From positions 24,482-88,481 of the forward strand of contig NZ_JAQYWB010000016.1 in the NCBI RefSeq assembly GCF_030145185.1: a stretch of DNA of 64,000 nucleotides. The letters run 5' to 3'. Source of the stretch: Desulfoluna sp. (GTDB lineage: Bacteria > Desulfobacterota > Desulfobacteria > Desulfobacterales > Desulfolunaceae). The notes below the pieces were generated by a model that was not told the DNA's origin, ran no database searches, and saw only the letters and a list, made by a program, of their open reading frames with translations. Below, in pieces: positions 60,967 through 64,000 of the stretch. Made by a program: the position numbers and the translations under genes. Every line of letters starts with the position of its first letter. Positions within the stretch are counted from its first letter, which is position 1.

Positions 60967-62250
60967 TTAGAAGCCCATGGTTCGAGGCAGCCACATGACA
61001 ATACTGGGAAAGTATGCCATCAGGAGAATCGCGCCGATGGTTACGGCACAGAACGGCAGGGCCTTGAGAGATATTTCCTCAAGACTCACCCCTCCGATAC
61101 CGGAAGCGATGAACATGTTCTCACCCAGGGGCGGGGTGGAGAAACCAACACCGCAGCAGCAGACCAGGACCATACCGAAGTGGATAGGATCCACGCCGAG
61201 GCTTGTCATAATGGGAAGAAGAACCGGTGTGACCAGCATGATAATGGCCAGGGTCTCCATGAACATCCCCATAAAAAGGAGAAAAATAACAACCAGAAGC
61301 CAGATCAAGTGGACATCTGAGGTCAGAGCGAGAAGCTGCTCGGCAATCATGTCAGGAATGCGGTACTGCACCAGAAGACGCCCGAAAGCATAAGCGGTGA
61401 ACAGAATAACCAAAACACGGCCGGTGAGCCAGCTGGTGGTCTCAAGTGAATTCATCAGCCCTTTAAGGGTCAGCTCTTTATAGATGAAGATCCCGACAAA
61501 CAGGGTATAGAAAATAGCAACAATCGCCGACTCCGTCGGGGTAAACAAGCCGGAATAAATTCCGCCGAGAATAACCACGGGAGCCATAATGGACCAGAAG
61601 CCCTCTTTCATCGTAACGCCAACATGCCGCATAGAAAGAGGAGGCATGCCCTTGCCGTAACCCTTGCCACGGCAGCGAAACAGGTGAACCAGAATCAGGC
61701 CAAAACCGATGAGAAGGCCTGGCACAACACCCGCCATAAACATCTCAGTAATGGATTCCTGAGCCGTGACGCCGTAAATAACCATGGGAATACTGGGAGG
61801 AATAATGATCCCTACACCCCCTGAGGCGGCGGTGGCAGCAGAGGCGTAGCCGGGATCGTACCCGCGCTTGATCATGGCCGGAATCATCAGCATACCCACA
61901 GCGGCTGTGGTGGCCGGACCGGAGCCAGAGATGGCACCAAAAAAGATACACGCCAGGGTGGTAGAAATTGCGAGCCCACTGTCAAGCGTGCCCACCATGG
62001 ATTCGGCAACCTTAACCAGACGCCTCGAAATACCGGCGCTTTCCATCAACGCCCCGGAGAGCACAAAGGCCGGAAGGGCCATGATGGGAAACTGGTTAAC
62101 CGACGAAAAGGCGACCTGGACCAGAGTCGAGAGGTCCTGCCCCACGGTGAAGAAGGCCGCCATGGCCGCCACACCGAGGGAGACAGTGATGGGTGCACCC
62201 ATTAAAAGAAGAGCACCGAAAGAAATGAACAGAATACTTGCAGCCGACAT
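60967..62250 (-). CDS. dctM: TRAP transporter large permease DctM
   Basis: 427 residues, about twelve spans, the ion-coupled transport subunit. ATG at 62250 has AGGAGG eight bases upstream (the TTG at 62256 would be too close). Family signatures: AISGSGPATTAAVGMLMIPA near 110-130, GGVGIIIPPSIPMVIYGV near 145-162 and STPPLGENMFI near 372-382. Together with DctQ and DctP it would import an organic anion; C4-dicarboxylates, sialic acids and sulfonates are known TRAP substrates. Confidence 0.95.
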   Translation of the reverse strand: MSAASILFISFGALLLMGAPITVSLGVAAMAAFFTVGQDLSTLVQVAFSSVNQFPIMALPAFVLSGALMESAGISRRLVKVAESMVGTLDSGLAISTTLACIFFGAISGSGPATTAAVGMLMIPAMIKRGYDPGYASAATAASGGVGIIIPPSIPMVIYGVTAQESITEMFMAGVVPGLLIGFGLILVHLFRCRGKGYGKGMPPLSMRHVGVTMKEGFWSIMAPVVILGGIYSGLFTPTESAIVAIFYTLFVGIFIYKELTLKGLMNSLETTSWLTGRVLVILFTAYAFGRLLVQYRIPDMIAEQLLALTSDVHLIWLLVVIFLLFMGMFMETLAIIMLVTPVLLPIMTSLGVDPIHFGMVLVCCCGVGFSTPPLGENMFIASGIGGVSLEEISLKALPFCAVTIGAILLMAYFPSIVMWLPRTMGF

Positions 62251-62262
62251 GTCCAAGTCCTC

Positions 62263-62811
62263 CTAAGACTGATCTGAATCAGAAATCAATTGTTTGGTTT
62301 CTTCAAGATCGACGGAATCCACATCCTTGAGTTCGATCTTAAGAATATACTTCATGATATCCACCTGAATAACTCGGATAGTCATCAAACCAAAGCTGAT
62401 GGGAAAAATCCAATAAACATAAGCCATGGACCACTCAAGAGCCGGAGACATAAAGGGGAATTCAGTCAAATCTTGAATCACCTCGATACTCTTTTTAATC
62501 ATCACCAGGTTGAACACGACCCAGATAACATCGGTCACGATCATGGCAACGTCCTCACAGATCTTGGGAAGGACCTTAAACTGAAGCATCACACGGTTGT
62601 GAGCAGCCAGTCGGGCAGCATAAGCAGCCCCGAAAAAAACAAACCAGACAAAAGCAAATCGTGAGATTTCCTCGCTCCAAGGAATCACATAATTAAAACA
62701 AACTCGAAGAGCAATCTGGAGAAATAGAATGATAACAAAAAAGCTAAGCAATAATTGGCACACATAGCTTTCAAAGTTATCAAGGAATTTTAGCAAATGC
62801 TTCACAAACAT
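62263..62811 (-). CDS. dctQ: TRAP transporter small permease DctQ
   Basis: 182 residues from the ATG at 62811 (GAGGAG ten bases upstream; the GTG at 62829 is an alternative). Four spans, with PWSEEISRFAFVWFVFFGAA (about 44-63), the DctQ signature. Lies 12 bases ahead of dctM on the same strand, in the order P-Q-M. C-terminal tail is acidic (KDVDSVDLEETKQLISDSDQ). Confidence 0.92.
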   Translation of the reverse strand: MFVKHLLKFLDNFESYVCQLLLSFFVIILFLQIALRVCFNYVIPWSEEISRFAFVWFVFFGAAYAARLAAHNRVMLQFKVLPKICEDVAMIVTDVIWVVFNLVMIKKSIEVIQDLTEFPFMSPALEWSMAYVYWIFPISFGLMTIRVIQVDIMKYILKIELKDVDSVDLEETKQLISDSDQS

Positions 62812-62840
62812 GGGGTTTAGTCTCCTCACCCGGTGGCTGG

Positions 62841-62885
62841 GTGCGCGGCGAAAGTCGATCCTCGTCTAACCGACCCTCGCCGCAC
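62841..62885 (-). other. Intercistronic hairpin between dctP and dctQ
   Basis: GTGCGGCGAGGGTCG on one side and CGACTTTCGCCGCGCAC on the other pair almost fully, with a loop of about 13. Placed right after the dctP stop, it may protect the dctP message and give the binding protein in excess over the permeases, a common pattern in importer operons. Confidence 0.6.
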
Positions 62886-62899
62886 CTTTTAATCAACGA

Positions 62900-63895
62900 C
62901 TACTTCTTTCCAAGGGCCTTGACAACCATATCGAGGTTCTCTTTTCCGCCGATGAAATCGTAGTACTCAGGCCATACTTTATCGATGGCAAGTTGCTTCC
63001 ATTTTGCTTCATCCTGAAGAACGCTGACCTCAACACCGTCTTTGATCATGCCTTCTTTGGCTTTGGCTGCTTCCAGGATCTGGTAGGCGATCCAGTACTG
63101 CTGGGTCTCCAGAGCAGCGCGCTGCAGGATCTCCTTGGTACGGTCATCCCACTTTTTCCAGGAACGCTCACCCACAATCATGGGCTGCAGTGAATACTGG
63201 TAGTGAACCTCAGTCAGGTAATCCTGAACTTCCGCAAACTTGGAGGTGTAGTTTACGATATAAGGGTTGTCCTGACCATCCACAACACCCTGCTGAAGAG
63301 CGGTAAAGGTTTCAGACCATGCCATGGGAACAGGGTTGGCTCCCCATGCTTTATAGGTAGCCATGAGAATCTTGTTCTGGGGGATACGAATTTTCATGCC
63401 CTTCACATCTGCAAGCTTATTCACGGGACGCTTGGAGTTGGTCATGAAACGAAAACTGGAGTAACCCCAGTGCAGGATGCGAAAACCACCCTTCTTGATG
63501 CAGAGCTGATTCCAGTGAGAACCCAAACCGCCAGTTGTTGCCTTGATCGCATCGTAGTGGTCTTCGATCAGGTAAGGCATGGTGAGGGTCCCGAGCTCTT
63601 TGACGAAAGGAACGGCGTTGCCAATCCCTATGTAGCAGAGATCCAGAGTCCCACGACGGGCATTCTGGAGCATCTCAGTTTCCGTTCCAAGCTGGCCCCC
63701 GGGGAACAGCTGCACTTCGATGTCTCCGTTGGATTCAGACTCGACAAGCTGCTTAAAAAAGCGTGCGCCATAGCCCTGGTCCGAATCGGGAGCGTCGCCC
63801 ATACCCACACGGATAATCTGCTTGGCGGATGCACCCTGAACGGTCATCACCATAGCGAGAACTGCGATGGCGGTAATACAAAGTTTCCTGAACAT
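62900..63895 (-). CDS. dctP: TRAP transporter substrate-binding protein DctP
   Basis: 331 residues, periplasmic. Signal peptide with hydrophobic 6-22 and cleavage near GASAKQI. FPGGQLGTETEMLQNARRGT (64-83) and the substrate-anion-binding arginine in VKGMKIRIPQNK (about residue 170), followed by WGANPVPMAWSETFTALQQG-VVDGQDNP, are the family signatures. AGGAGG lies five bases upstream. First gene of the dctPQM-ridA-lyase operon; the ligand should be the operon substrate. Confidence 0.95.
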   Translation of the reverse strand: MFRKLCITAIAVLAMVMTVQGASAKQIIRVGMGDAPDSDQGYGARFFKQLVESESNGDIEVQLFPGGQLGTETEMLQNARRGTLDLCYIGIGNAVPFVKELGTLTMPYLIEDHYDAIKATTGGLGSHWNQLCIKKGGFRILHWGYSSFRFMTNSKRPVNKLADVKGMKIRIPQNKILMATYKAWGANPVPMAWSETFTALQQGVVDGQDNPYIVNYTSKFAEVQDYLTEVHYQYSLQPMIVGERSWKKWDDRTKEILQRAALETQQYWIAYQILEAAKAKEGMIKDGVEVSVLQDEAKWKQLAIDKVWPEYYDFIGGKENLDMVVKALGKK

Positions 63896-63913
63896 CTCTT
63901 CCTCCTAACGTCG

Positions 63914-63925
63914 TTGTTGCAACAA
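63914..63925. promoter_or_regulatory. Perfect palindrome in the leader of the TRAP operon
   Basis: TTGTTGCAACAA, located between the presumed promoter and the dctP ribosome site. TTGTTG is seen again nearby (63938-63943 on plus, 63977-63982 inverted). Possible operator; no CGTACG core is present, so if the FCD regulator acts here it must use another sequence. Confidence 0.35.
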
Positions 63926-64000
63926 GTTCCATCCTCCTTGTTGAGCGCCAGAACAAAAGTTATACGTTTTAAATGTCAACAATTAGCACCTTCAAAGAAC

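Overview
The window reads as a GC-rich chromosome segment from a strictly anaerobic, sulfate-reducer-like bacterium of the Desulfobacterota (former Deltaproteobacteria). This is an inference from gene content: a split-P glycine cleavage system linked to lipoate genes, FeoAB-type iron genes, TRAP and AGCS amino-acid carriers, secreted proteins with Desulfobacterota-style C-termini (EF-hand-like tail, CFI-box remnant), and a possible cysteate-cleaving operon. I cannot assign a species; a Desulfoluna-like organism is only a guess. No tRNA, rRNA, phage, plasmid replication gene or CRISPR array was found.

Layout. (1) 1-10 kb: glycine and lipoate metabolism. On the minus strand an Lrp-type regulator is followed by gcvT, gcvH, gcvPA, gcvPB, lipB and lipA (cut by the window edge). 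Divergently, lpdA (the L-protein) and ald (alanine dehydrogenase) run on the plus strand from a clear promoter overlapped by a likely Lrp-type operator. (2) 10-19 kb, minus strand: a 1066-residue TPR-like lipoprotein, a TonB-dependent receptor, an ABC ATPase, a membrane permease and a DUF4857-like membrane protein; probably one envelope uptake or export system of unknown substrate. (3) 19.8-29.4 kb: an M16 zinc-protease lipoprotein and a YejABEF-type peptide importer, an apparent peptide-scavenging operon whose gene junctions are filled with dispersed repeats. (4) 30.7-33.3 kb: a GntR(YtrA-type)-controlled ABC exporter with its palindromic operator over the promoter. (5) 33.9-42.8 kb: three large secreted proteins (kexin-like S8 protease with four P-domains, beta-helix protein, cohesin-like protein). 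(6) 43-49.6 kb: a candidate minus-strand small RNA, an SsuABC/NMT1-like ABC importer, an AraC regulator with a methyltransferase, and feoA with a badly decayed feoB. (7) 50.2-54.6 kb: LolA-like protein, beta-barrel and RND transporter operon, a lipid-trafficking type module. (8) 55-64 kb: AGCS symporter, GDSL esterase, and a minus-strand catabolic operon: TRAP transporter dctPQM, ridA, a PLP lyase of the D-cysteine desulfhydrase / L-cysteate sulfo-lyase family, an Asp/Glu-type racemase and a FadR-type regulator.

A striking feature at the DNA level is the intergenic space. At least ten copies of one composite palindromic family (core CCTCCGGCGG plus an AAGGTG/CACCTT stem), about seven related CCGGC-stem hairpins, and four copies of a second MITE-like family (ends TTAGCCCGGATATTTCATGA) occupy most gaps over about 300 bases, in both orientations and often inside operons, but never inside an intact gene that I could see. 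Functionally the genes favour amino-acid, peptide and perhaps sulfonate scavenging: extracellular and lipoprotein proteases, a peptide importer, alanine/glycine uptake, glycine cleavage, alanine deamination, and a lyase that would give pyruvate, ammonia and sulfide or sulfite.
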